DNA of 64,000 bases from Mytilus californianus. Its lineage: Eukaryota; Mollusca; Bivalvia; Mytilida; Mytilidae. The stretch lies in the NCBI RefSeq assembly GCF_021869535.1, contig NW_026262712.1, positions 99,948,140 through 100,012,139 of the forward strand. The letters are read 5' to 3'. Below, piece after piece: positions 54,179 through 64,000 of the stretch (its first letter is position 1; each line of letters begins with the position of its first letter). The position numbers and the translations under genes were made by a program. The notes under the pieces are model-generated. The model was given only the letters and a program-made list of their open reading frames with translations, was not told the DNA's origin and did not search any database.

Positions 54179-54600
54179 ATTAGCTCCCATGTGAGCTTAT
54201 GCAATCACTTGGCGTCCGTCGTCTGTCGTCGTAAACTATTTCAAAAATCTTTTCCTCTGAAACTACTGGGCCAAATACCTTCAAACTTAAACTACATGTT
54301 CCTTAGGGTATCTAGTTTATAAATTGTATCCGAAGTTTTGATTCATTGACAAACATGGCCGCCATGGCTAAAAATAGAACATAAGGGTCAAATGCAGTTT
54401 TTGGCTTGTATCTCAAAAACTAAATCTTTTAGAGCAAATGTGACATGGGGTAAATTTGTTTAATTGGTCAAGATCTATTGGCTCTGAAATTATCAGACGA
54501 ATTGGAACAACCCATTGCTGCCACCAAATTGGTAGTTTTAACAAAATTTTGCAGTTTTTTTTTATTATTTTGAATATTACTATACCGGTAGATATATGTA
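54179..54600 (+). mobile_element. Family B copy B3, left part only
   Basis: TTAGCTCCCATGTGAGCTTA (the palindrome, diverged), TTGGCGTCCGTCGTCTGTCG, TCTGAAACTACTGGGCCAAA, and one diverged unit up to TTGAATATTACTATA. It is more diverged than B2 or B4, so older. The right end is missing. Confidence 0.7.
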
Positions 54601-54889
54601 TAGCGCTTACTACTTAAAAATCAAGTGAATGTTTGCTTAAGTGCTATTAATAACTAAATTTATTCTTATTTCCCTTCTTTTCAACTACCCAATAAACTTA
54701 TTCCGTGTTTTTTTATGTGCTCATTATGTAAGACAGAAAAGATACATTATATTACTGCTTGAAAGAATTTGCCTTATAAAAGTTACCTTGTAATGATATG
54801 ATTTTTGTTGCCACGACCATAGTCGACGAATAACACATTGACCAAGTATTTGTCAAATTACCCCTCAACTATATATTAGACACAATTAT

Positions 54890-55125
54890 ATTTGTCTTAA
54901 ATTATTGTAACTTAGACTTCCATTCACTATCATTTTGGTGTAAAATAATACATCTTTCATCAAATTGAATTCTGTTTTTTTTCTCAATTTTAGTTACTTT
55001 CTGTTCATATAGCTTTTCAAGTTGTTGAAGTTGTTATACATCCTTGGCTTTTAAGTTTTTATTTTTGAGCATTCCATATGAAGGTAAATTCAAAATAACG
55101 CTTTGGACGAACACAGTGTCTTTTT
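54890..55125 (-). pseudogene. Coiled-coil-like exon with one in-frame stop
   Basis: A frame of about 75 codons: TVFVQSVILNLPSYG, KNKNLKAKDV, stop, QLQQLEKLYEQKVTKIEKKN, RIQFDERCIILHQNDSEWKS. The LQQLEKLYEQKVTKIEKK segment is a heptad-type helix. It lies 70 bp downstream of the signal-peptide exon on the same strand. Secreted proteins with signal peptide plus coiled coil are common in mussels (for example C1q-domain proteins), but no C1q domain is seen. One stop means either a dead gene or a wrong exon boundary. Confidence 0.35.
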
Positions 55126-55192
55126 CATTATTTAAACATGTAAAACAATTAACAAAGTACATATCATTTTACTGAAACATGAACAGACTAAC

Positions 55193-55259
55193 CTTTTTTA
55201 CACCATGCAACCTCACATAATGCCAGCGCTAGAAATAAAAATGTTCGTGTTAAAATCAT
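55193..55259 (-). CDS. Signal-peptide first exon
   Basis: ATG at 55259 (context AAAATGA) codes MILTRTFLFLALALCEVAWC followed by KK and a split Gly codon, ending at the donor G|GTTAGT (55192). It has a basic n-region, a 10-residue hydrophobic core (FLFLALALCE) and a plausible cleavage point near AWC. A complete secretory signal ending precisely at a splice donor is unlikely to be chance. The mature protein is not established. The frame at 54890-55125 may be exon 2. Confidence 0.5.
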
Positions 55260-55559
55260 TTTAACTTTCTATGACAAGCTTGCTTTTTCGTTCTGATTCT
55301 TGGAAGTAGAGATGCTTTCGGTTACAAACAAGTGCAAGATATGAAATCATTGTAATGTTTCCTGGCGACAGTTTGCTGTCAAATTTAAATGCATGGCGTT
55401 ATTCTTTTTATCGATATCGTTTGACAGAGTTATTTCATTACCTCGTCAAGGATATTTATATATATATAGGTTTGAACGTTGTTTTCAATTTAGACTTGTT
55501 TATATGTATACATATAAACATAAACGTCCTTCACTCAGTTAGCTAGGTACATGTTTTTT

Positions 55560-56375
55560 TTTTAAAATAACAGGTATTTTAATTTTGAAAATAGAAAAAT
55601 CTTAAAATCGCATTAATAAAAAATAAATATATTAAAAATACACCAAAATCATACATTTTTATTTAAACATATTTTAGTGTCCAAAAACATTGACAATGGG
55701 GTCAGACACAAGTTTTGCAATTTAGAAAATCATATTGTATGAATATTAGATAAATTTTAAGTTAACCCATTCCGTCATTTTCCGGCTCTCAAAGTCATGT
55801 GATCTAGGGGCATGTGTATTCCTGGTTTAAACCTGAATGTCGATTTCAGCAAGGAAAGTAGTTGCCTGGAGTAGGAGAAAACATATGGCTTTTCTTAGTT
55901 GCAACTGATAGAAACACACATATGTATTTGATATTCAAAACCGATTTCGGTTTCAGTCACTAGCTGTATTGTTTTAAAAATGTTTGGATAAACTGTGGTA
56001 ATCAAAAGGATGATTTATGCAGAGCATTTTTTGTAGACAGAGTATGCAAAGTAAACTTATTGTATTTTGACAGAGCGTATTTTCAACTGTGGTATTCTTA
56101 TCAGGAATACACTCAAATATCACCTCTTTTAACGCATTTAGACAACAACGCAGTATCAGTGCACGGTCCTAAATTAATTTTAGTTATTCGTTGTTATTCT
56201 GTGGTGAACATGTCGAAATGTACTATTATATTATTTATTTATGTATTTCTGTCTTGGGTGTTCTTGCATTTATTTGTACTGAATTCCCGTCATGTAATGT
56301 TGTCATTTTGGCGGTATATTTAACATTGCCATAAAGCGTGAGGTTTGGCTAGCCACTAAACCAGGTTCAACCCAC
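55560..56375. other. No gene seen
   Basis: AT-rich upstream region of the signal-peptide exon. The hydrophobic plus-strand frame at 56060-56323 has no start context or domain and is taken as chance. Confidence 0.4.
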
Positions 56376-56380
56376 CATTT

Positions 56381-58168
56381 TTAGCTCACCTGACCTGCAA
56401 GTGAGCTTTTCTCATCACTTTGCGTCCGTCGTCCGTCGTCCGTAAACTTTTACAAAAATCTTCTCCTCTGAAACTACTGGGTCAAATTTAACCAAACTTG
56501 GTCACAATCATCATTGGGGTATCTAGTTTAAAAAATGTGTCCGGTGATCCGGTCAACCAACCAAGATGGCCGCCATGGCTAAAAATAGAACATAGGGGTA
56601 AAATGTAGATTTTGGCTTATATCTCTGAAACCAAAGCATTTAGAGCAAATCTGACATGGGGTAAAATTGTTTATCAGGTCAAGATCTATCTGCCCTGAAA
56701 TTTTCAGATGAATCTGACAACCCGTTGTTGGGTTGCTACCCCTGAATTGGTAATTTTAAGGAAATTTTGCCGTTTTTGGTTATTATCTTGAATATTATTA
56801 TAGATAGAGATAAACTGTAAACAGCAATAATGTTCAGCAGAGTAAGATCTACAATTAAGTCAACTTGACCAAAATGGTCAGTTGACCCCTTAAGGAGTTA
56901 TTGCCCTTTATAATTAATTTTTAACCATTTTTCGTAAATTTTTGTAATCTTTTACAAAAATCTTCTCCTCTGAAACTACTAAGACAAATTTAACCAAACT
57001 TGTCCACAATCATCATTAGGGTATATAGTTTAAAAAATGTGTCCGATGACCCCGCCCACGAACTAAGATGGCCGACATGGCTAAAAAATAGTACATAGGG
57101 TAAAATGCAGTTTTTGGCTCATATCTCTGAAACCAAAGCATTTAGAGCAAATCTGACATAGGGTAAAATTGTTTATCAGGTCAAGATCTATCTGCCCTGA
57201 AATTTTCAGACCAATCAGGCAAATCGTTGTTTGGTTGCTGCCCCTGAATTGGTAATTTTAATGAAATTTTGTCGTTTTTGGTTATTATCTTGAATATTAT
57301 TATATATAGAGATAAACTGTAAACAGCAATAATGTTCAGCAAAGTAAGATCTACAATTAAGTCAACTTGACCAAAATGGTCAGTTGACCCCTTAAGGAGT
57401 TATTGCCCTTTATAGTCAATTTTTAACCATTTTTCGTAAATTTTTGTAATCTTTTACAAAAATCTTCTCTGATGAAACTACTAAGACAAATTTAACCAAA
57501 CTTTTACACAATCATCATTAGGGTATATAGTTTAAAAAATGTGTCCGATGACCCCGCCCGCGAACCAAGATGGCCGACATGGCTAAAAATAGAACATAGG
57601 GGTAAAATGTAGATTTTGGCTTATATCTCTGAAACCAAAGCATTTAGAGTAAATCTGACATAGGGTAAAACTGATTATCAGGTCAAGATCTATCTGCCCT
57701 GAAATTTTCAGACCAATCAGGCAACACGTTGTTGGGTTGCTGCCCCTGAATTGGTAATTTTAAGAAAATTTTGCAGCTTTTGGTTATTATCTTGAATATT
57801 ATTATAGATAGAGATAAACTGTAAACAGCAATAATGTACAGCAAAGTAAGATCTACAAATAAGTCAACATGACCAAAATTGTCAATTGACCCCTTAAGGA
57901 GTTATTGCCCTTTATAATCAATTTTTTACAATTTTTTCATAAATTTTGTAAATTTTTGTAAATTTTTACAAAATATTTTCCACTATAACTACTGGGCCAA
58001 GTTCATTATAGATAGAGATAATTGTAAGCAGCAAGAATGTTCAGTAAAGTAAGATCTACAAACGCATCACCATCACCAAAACACAATTTTGTCATGAATC
58101 CATCTTTGTCCTTTGTTTAATATGCACATATACCAAGGTGAGCGACACAGGCTCTTTAGAGCCTCTAG
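56381..58168 (+). mobile_element. Family B copy B4, full length
   Basis: TTAGCTCACCTGACCTGCAA, then GTGAGCT (palindrome), GCGTCCGTCGTCCGTCGTCC, three ~495-bp units and a short last unit, then AGGTGAGCGACACAGGCTCT and TTAGAGCCTCTAG. About 1788 bp. It lies between T-runs (ACCATTT left, TTTATTT right), as does B2. Very similar to B2 overall. Confidence 0.88.
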
Positions 58169-58169
58169 T

Positions 58170-58430
58170 TTATTTAAATGTCCTGTACCAAGTCAGGAAT
58201 ATGGCAGTTGTTATCTAATAGTTCGTTTCTATGTATGTTGTATTGTCGTTTGTTTTTTGTTGCACTTCATGATCAGTGTTCTGTTTTTCCTTGTTTTCCT
58301 CTTATAGTTGATTTGTTTCCCTCGGTTTTAGTTTGTAACCCGGATTTGTTTTCTCTCAATCGATTTAAGACTTTTGAACAGCGGTATACTACTGTTAACT
58401 TTATTTGATATTTGAAAGGGGTGAAATTTT
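58170..58430 (+). repeat. Dispersed repeat family G
   Basis: TGTCCTGTACCAAGTCAGGA, ATATGGCAGTTGTTATCTAA, CCTCGGTTTTAGTTTGTAAC and GGTATACTACTGTTAACTTT. Its first 40 bases occur inverted at about 60286-60326 (TGTCATATTCCTGACTTGGT). Recalled as a common mussel interspersed repeat. Open frames inside are repeat-borne. Confidence 0.55.
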
Positions 58431-58439
58431 TTCTAGCAG

Positions 58440-59680
58440 TCATTCATTTAAGTGGCAAATTCATGTTAAGGGTGTACAGGACATACATCAATAAAAATCA
58501 TATGTTCATGTATGTAAATAAAAAGCAAATATTGACGTGAAAACATTTTAAGTCCCATGAAACATTCCACAAAAGACGAAAGGTCACTAGTATGACTATT
58601 AAATGTATATTCTTAACTTGCATGACTGTATAAATGACAATTCCTAAACTTACGTATGCAACACTAACAGTTTAACTATATTCAGATTAATTTCACTACC
58701 AGTCTAACAATATAGACAATCCCATTTCTCCCTGCTCCAAGTAAGGCTACATATCAGGACCATGTATTGTTCATTATTGTTTGGGTGTTAGTGGCTGGAG
58801 TTGATTTGTATAAATAAGTGGTTTATCAATGTGATCCTATATTGTGTATCATAACAATGTGACTACCTTATTTGAGTTGATTAGGACTAGATTGTAATTC
58901 CCATATTCTACTTAAAAATACCAGAAAAAAAATATTAAGATTTTCACACACATTTTCAATGTTAATGACCGTTAGTTTTAAATCTCACTGAAACAGGCAA
59001 TGTACTTCAGGAACATTATGCCAATATTGTTGGGGGAAATCTCACCTTAATTGTATTTATCTATAATTTTTCTTTCCACCCTACTAGACTGTGTAGCATT
59101 TATTACACCTGAAAATTCCTTTCAGTGCAACTGTTTGTTAGTTTAATATGCGTCAAAATTTAAGTATCAGGTCCGGGTACACAGTTCTCGTCCTTTGATT
59201 TTCGTTGTCCATAGTCCATAGTCCATAGTGTGGACAGTGTGTCACTTGCCATTTTTTTAAAACCCCTTCCAAATTTATTTCTTCATGTTTTATGCCTCAA
59301 ATAGCAAGTAGGGGATGAAATTACACTTTTAAAATTGTAAGTGATTTGGTCCAGCTAAAAAAGGTTAATATTTTGCATTTCGGAAGCTGTCAAAAGATTT
59401 CAAGACCCCCTTAACATAAAATTGTCCATATTTTGAATTAGAGCTGATTAAGTTTTGTATAATTTTGATATAATTTGTCCCAAAAGAAGTACAACACACT
59501 GTAAAAACATTATTGAGAAAGCGCTGATGAGATTTTTTTAATTTTCATTCATTGTCTAAAAAAATTGCACTACGAAATAAGTGTGCTCTCAGTTTGATAA
59601 AACAGTTTTTTCCAAAACAATTATGCTTGCAGATCGTTCTCATACATATAAATGTCATGGAGTAGTATTTGTAGAATTAG
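58440..59680. other. No gene seen
   Basis: AT-rich DNA. TCCATAG is repeated four times in tandem at 59209-59228. No supported frame. Confidence 0.4.
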
Positions 59681-59689
59681 CTTGCTGAT

Positions 59690-59860
59690 AATAAACTCAT
59701 CATAGATACCAGGATTGACATTTTGTATTTGCGCCAGACGCGCGTTTCGTCTACAAAAGACTCATCAGTTACGCTCGAATAAAAAGTTAAAAAGGCCAAA
59801 TGAAGTACGAACTTTGAAGATCATAGGACCAAAAAATTGCTAAAAGGTTTGCCAAATACG
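59690..59860 (+). repeat. Dispersed repeat family H
   Basis: ATTTGCGCCAGACGCGCGTT, then TCGTCTACAAAAGACTCATC and AGTTAAAAAGGCCAAATGAA. The core GACGCGCGTTTCGTC is a GC-rich near-palindrome. Recalled as a very abundant bivalve repeat. Its right boundary is not defined here. Confidence 0.55.
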
Positions 59861-60199
59861 GCTAAGGTAATCTACTCTGAGGTAGAAAAACCTTAGTATT
59901 TCAAAAATTCAAAGTTTTGTAAAAATTAATTTATAATTATGACCATATCAATGATAATTCATGTCAACACAGTTTAACTGTATCACTATGTTTACTGTTA
60001 CTCTTCTATAGAAAAGAGTGCCAAGTTCAAGCAAGTCATTAAATGACAATTCATATAAGTGCCATAGTTTGTAGTGATAAACTATGACAAATTTTCCAAA
60101 TGTCGAACATATTTTGTAAGGTTAACAGTTCTCTTACTGGATTTTACCCTACCAGTGTTACCGTTGGCTTGAATTCTCATAGAAAAAAGTAACTAACAA

Positions 60200-60330
60200 A
60201 AATACCGAACTCCAAGGAAAATTTAAATCGGAAAGTTCCTTATCAAATGGCAAAATCAAAAGCTCAAACACATCAAACGAATGGATAACAACTGTCATAT
60301 TCCTGACTTGGTACAGGCATTTTCATTATG
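60200..60330 (-). repeat. Family G, inverted partial copy
   Basis: GGATAACAACTGTCATATTC and CTGACTTGGTACAGGCATTT are the complement of the left end of 58170-58430. The segment GGCAAAATCAAAAGCTCAAA before it is also typical of this repeat. Confidence 0.5.
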
Positions 60331-60424
60331 TAGAAAATAGTGGATAGAGAAGTCTTTGAATCCATAATCAAAACTAATACAGCCGGTTTAAGATCAATTA
60401 TATTTGTAATAGACTTAGTAATTT

Positions 60425-60570
60425 TTGGGGCCCTTTATAGCTGACTGTTCGGTGTGAGCCAAGGCTCCGTGTTGAAGACCGTACTTTGACCTATAATGGT
60501 TTACTTTTTTTAAATTTTGACTTGGATGGAGAGTTGTCTCATTGGCACTTATACCACATCTTCTTATATC
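60425..60570 (+). repeat. Dispersed repeat family F, long form
   Basis: GGGGCCCTTTATAGCTGACT, GTTCGGTGTGAGCCAAGGCT, CCGTGTTGAAGACCGTACTT, GACTTGGATGGAGAGTTGTC and ACCACATCTTCTTATA. This copy extends further left than the 5.6 kb copy and is probably nearest to consensus. Confidence 0.65.
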
Positions 60571-60579
60571 TATTAGCTT

Positions 60580-61410
60580 TTGATTACCTTTAGTCGATTT
60601 ATACAATGCAGTCAACAGGAAGAAGTTGTTATCTAATTGTGAGAAAATTATAATGAAACTATTACATATATTATACACATATCGAAAAGTCTTAAACCCT
60701 TTCAGAACTATTCCAAATTCAGTCATTGATTTCTTCCTTTTTCGTTCGGAGTTTGTTAATTTTTTTTTTTACCACGTACACATTAAGGCACCGGAAGTTT
60801 ACCGATGTTTAAATCTCATAAATTAATCGAATAATACGAAACAAAAAAGGTAAAAAAAAACAAACAAAGGAATCGCATGAAGTCCAAACGAAGCGAGACC
60901 ATGTGTGTCGACAGGGTAAGCGTCTCATGCTATGCATATATCACTCCCCATGAGTTATTTATTTTTAATGATGACGTTTGAATTCCATTGTCACAACCTT
61001 ATGGTGTTTATATATCTCAACTTGTTCGATTGGCTCAAGGTTGTAATTACGTATTTGATTTTAACAAAAGAAATCTCAGTATAACTGAAAATTTTTACGC
61101 CAGGGTATTATCACAAACTTTTCAAAATTAACATTTAGAAACATCGGTACAAAGACATCATCATTCGTAAATATAAATTAACGACTTCTTAAACGTTAAG
61201 ATATTTCATATCCAATCTTTTATGGTAATATTCTAAACAAAGCAATATAAAGTCGTCATACACCTCAAATACTTGCCATTCCTTTTAAAAAGCTTATTCA
61301 TAAGGGATATAGTTACGATACTGTATTCAGGTATGAAAGATGGCATTTTTTGGAATTAATATTGATTCACTCATAGGGTCTTTGCATCGAAATTGAACAC
61401 ATTTATTCTA
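60580..61410. other. No gene seen
   Basis: Nothing supported. Short frames here lack start context and domains. Confidence 0.35.
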
Positions 61411-61419
61411 TAAACAGTT

Positions 61420-61990
61420 GTTGGCATGATATGGGTTATTTTCGTCTCATATATTTTGAGATGGTATGATATTAAACCCCTAACGGGAGGGATTGTGCTT
61501 GAATTTCATATGATGGAGAAACAATCTTAACAGTAACTGCCATCTTGTTATTTAATTTATCATTGTCATTTTGCTTATAATATTCTATTACCTATTCTAA
61601 TATCGGACTCGGATTTCTTTTAATCTGAGATCTACTGTGCGTATTGCTGTGTGTTTTTTTTTGTTCTACATTGGCTAAAGGTATAGGGGGTTGAGATCTC
61701 ACAAAAAACATGTTTAACCCAACCGCATTTATGCGCCTATCCCAAACCAGGAGCCTCTGAACTTTGTAAGTCTAATATATTTTTTAGATTTTGGTTCATT
61801 TACATGTTTCGGAGTTTAGTGTGACGTCAATTTTCGCTGAACATATTTTTGATTAGGGTCAGCTGAGGCCCGTCTCAGGGTGCGGATTTTTGAAGAACCA
61901 TTAGTGGTTTTAGGCTGGGTTTTTTTTCTTTGGTTAGATTGTTGTCTTGTCTCTTTGGCACATTCTCCGTTTCCATTTTAATCTGTTGTA
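61420..61990 (+). repeat. Dispersed repeat family J
   Basis: TTGTTGGCATGATATGGGTT, TAAACCCCTAACGGGAGGGA, AGGGGGTTGAGATCTCACAA, GCGCCTATCCCAAACCAGGA and TTGTCTCTTTGGCACATTCT. Recalled as the 3' region of a very abundant mollusc repeat, possibly a retroelement tail. The class is not certain. Confidence 0.5.
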
Positions 61991-62344
61991 ATTCTTATAC
62001 ATGCGTCAGCGACCCTTTTTTTGTGTTTTTTTGTTATTCTATATCTGTAAACTTTGTCGAAATTATCAGTCTTTCAAGGCCAACATTGAAATGTTTTGAC
62101 CAGCGCACATCTGACCGCATTTTTTCCAATGAAGACTAGGAAGTTCGACGTTATTCCAGATGAAAAAAAGTTTCCAAATATATAACAGCCAATAAAACTT
62201 CAATAACTCTTACTTTTCACAACTTGATGCCCTTTCAAATGCAGATTTTGGTCAATGTTCGTCTAAACGAAAGCAACCATAGGATCTCGATGAATATTGT
62301 TTGTCGAATGCATTAGATGACATTCCAACTGTTTATATATATAA

Positions 62345-62490
62345 AATATGAAGATGTGGTGTAATGGCCAATGAGACAAATTTCTACCAAACTTTAAATG
62401 AAGTTGATGTAAGCAATCATAGTTCATTGCACGGCATTCAACAATGAGAAAAACCTATACCGTATAGTCGGCTATAAAAGGCCTCGATAT
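62345..62490 (-). repeat. Dispersed repeat family F, inverted copy
   Basis: GAAGATGTGGTGTAATGGCC, AATGAGACAAATTTCTACCA and GGCTATAAAAGGCCTCGATA are the complement of the family F core. Confidence 0.6.
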
Positions 62491-62499
62491 ACAAAAAAA

Positions 62500-63400
62500 A
62501 TGTGAAGGAAATAAAACGAGAAAACTAACTTCATAATTTATAACTAAACAATTAACGAAAATCAAATATGACAGGCATACCATTGTACTACAGGCTCCTT
62601 ACTTTTAACAGGTACATAAATAATGCGGCGGTGTTATACATGTGAACCATCAACCCTCAGCCTAACCTGGGACACTGGTGTAACTGCACAACATGATAAA
62701 AAAACTGCACATATCAGTTGCAATTGGTTTCACTCAAAATTCGATACGAGGCACAAAAACATCTAACATAAAATAATACACATAAAGTACCGAAATAAGA
62801 TTACTGATAGTTAATTTGAAGCCAATTACAACTAAAAGATAAATCATGTCCTTCAAGATTAAAGTATCAATCAGTACATGTCCAATGGATTTAGTAAAGA
62901 CGTCATAGCAACACAAGAACTTGTGCAATGTCAAAAAAAGTAAACAGTATCGAGAGGATGTACGATCTCATGAGTTCTCATATGTGTGCATATTTAGATA
63001 TATCTATTTAGTTATGCGTTGTTTTTTCACACACAAATTCAATGTTAGTACCGATAAAGCAATATTTTAAGATTTTACTACTGTTAATTTGATAACCTTT
63101 CCTTTAAGACTATTCTAAGGATCAATTAGTTTACTCGGATCGTGTCTAAATATAAGGGCTATTTAAGCAGCAGCTCCGTAAAAATTTAGATATATTTCGT
63201 TTTTTAAGAAGTTTTCGACAGGTACAACCAAACTTTCTTTAAAAATCTTTTATATCTATGAAAAAATTCTCTTCTTGTATTTTAACACCACTGTCTGAGT
63301 TTCAGCAGATGATTGACGTGCAAACATGTTAAACCATCCGCATTATGTACAAATGACCTCAAAGGATGACTGGGAAATACAGATATGGTCACTTTGGTCT
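62500..63400. other. No gene seen
   Basis: AT-rich DNA without supported features. Confidence 0.4.
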
Positions 63401-63730
63401 TCTTCCGACCGGCAGTAAAACCCTTGCCAAGTTGTTCGCCCGTTTATATTTTTAGTTGTGCGGGATGTACAAGTACGCATCATCGTCTAGTTAGAATGGG
63501 AATGCTATATCTAATGCATCGTATAGAGAGAGTGCAACGCTCTCTGCACTTTTAGAACCCTTGCAACAACTCTATGAGGGGTCCGAAGTGGCCTGTTGCA
63601 AGGCAAAATTTGTGTCCCTATCCAAAATACCCTCATTTTATCTTTTACCCAAACTTCTCCGACGTAGTTCTGGACAACCGCCATTACAGAACCTACATAT
63701 TGTATGTATTGTTAAATTGTGTTCATCCTG
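63400..63730 (+). repeat. Dispersed repeat family I
   Basis: GGGATGTACAAGTACGCATC, ATAGAGAGAGTGCAACGCTC, CCCTTGCAACAACTCTATGA, GGGGTCCGAAGTGGCCTGTT and CTTCTCCGACGTAGTTCTGG. AGAGAGTGCAACGCTCTCT is a near-palindrome. Recalled as a common bivalve interspersed repeat. The limits are approximate. Confidence 0.5.
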
Positions 63731-64000
63731 AACAAGTATAGAATATTTGCAAATGGACGTTAAGCAACTAATTAATAATGTACATGCATGAAATATATGC
63801 CATATGATGCTAGTAAAACAGCAGTTAATCATATTGCACATGCATCAGTCAATCTCTTAAGTCATTTCTATACTATATTTTAAGTTAAAAAATATATGCA
63901 GGTACCTGAGCTTCCTATTTTATTGTTAACATTCTTATCTTGCTGACAATTTTAAAAATGGCAAATGTTTGGAAAGTCAAACTGTTTGTGTTTCTAAATG

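Noticed and set aside
56060-56323. 87-codon plus-strand frame with membrane-like segment
   Set aside because: No start context, splice sites or homology that I can see. Hydrophobic frames are expected in T-rich DNA.
61930-62139. 69-codon plus-strand frame
   Set aside because: It begins in the right end of repeat J (TTGTCTCTTTGGCACATTCT) and has no domain.

Overview
The window looks like non-coding, repeat-saturated DNA from a bivalve mollusc, most likely a marine mussel (Mytilidae). The reasons are the AT-rich composition, the absence of long open genes or operons, eukaryotic splice signals around short coding islands, and many interspersed repeats that I recall from mussel genomes. The species assignment is from memory of repeat families, not from a search. 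I see no rRNA, tRNA, CRISPR array or bacterial-type gene.

Layout. 1-9.1 kb: BEN-like, gag-like and copia-like coding remnants, all on the minus strand, around an odd diverged array of GTTATATTGAC...GTCAA motifs. 9.2-13 kb: a tandem-repeat element (family C), a MITE with TA target sites, and a truncated family B element. 13-19.5 kb: a triple nest. A 3.6 kb family A element sits inside a terminal-inverted-repeat transposon (D, 5-bp target duplication), which sits inside a recurrent flanking repeat (unit E). 19.6-22.3 kb: small exons of a duplicated host-like gene family, a DIRS gag fragment and a piggyBac transposase N-terminus. 22.4-28.9 kb: a second family A copy containing a third copy that carries two tandem arrays. 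29-35 kb: a gag relic and mostly unassigned DNA. 35.1-41 kb: a degenerate DIRS/Ngaro-like tyrosine-recombinase retrotransposon on the minus strand (gag, RT-RNase H, YR), with a full family B element inserted inside its recombinase. 41-53.5 kb: duplicated exons with clear splice sites, further DIRS and gag relics, a fold-back element and dispersed repeats. 54-55.3 kb: family A and B fragments and a candidate secreted-protein gene start (signal-peptide exon, minus strand). 56.4-58.2 kb: another full family B element. 58.2-64 kb: dispersed repeats and unassigned sequence.

How the parts relate. The recognisable coding DNA is almost all transposon-derived and decayed. The best-preserved frame is the DIRS-like gag at 40.0-41.0 kb. 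The host-like pieces are short exons (BEN-like, a WYPG/FKWP module, a signal peptide) with splice signals but no complete gene. The most interesting structural result is that three repeat families with different sequences (A, B, C) share one design: they start TTA followed by a palindrome, have a CGTC-rich stretch near that end, long internal tandem units, and a hairpin near the other end. Two of them can be shown to have inserted between T residues without a clear target duplication. This matches the known organisation of non-autonomous Helentron derivatives (HINEs), and two insertions can be resolved against an empty site or a restored reading frame.
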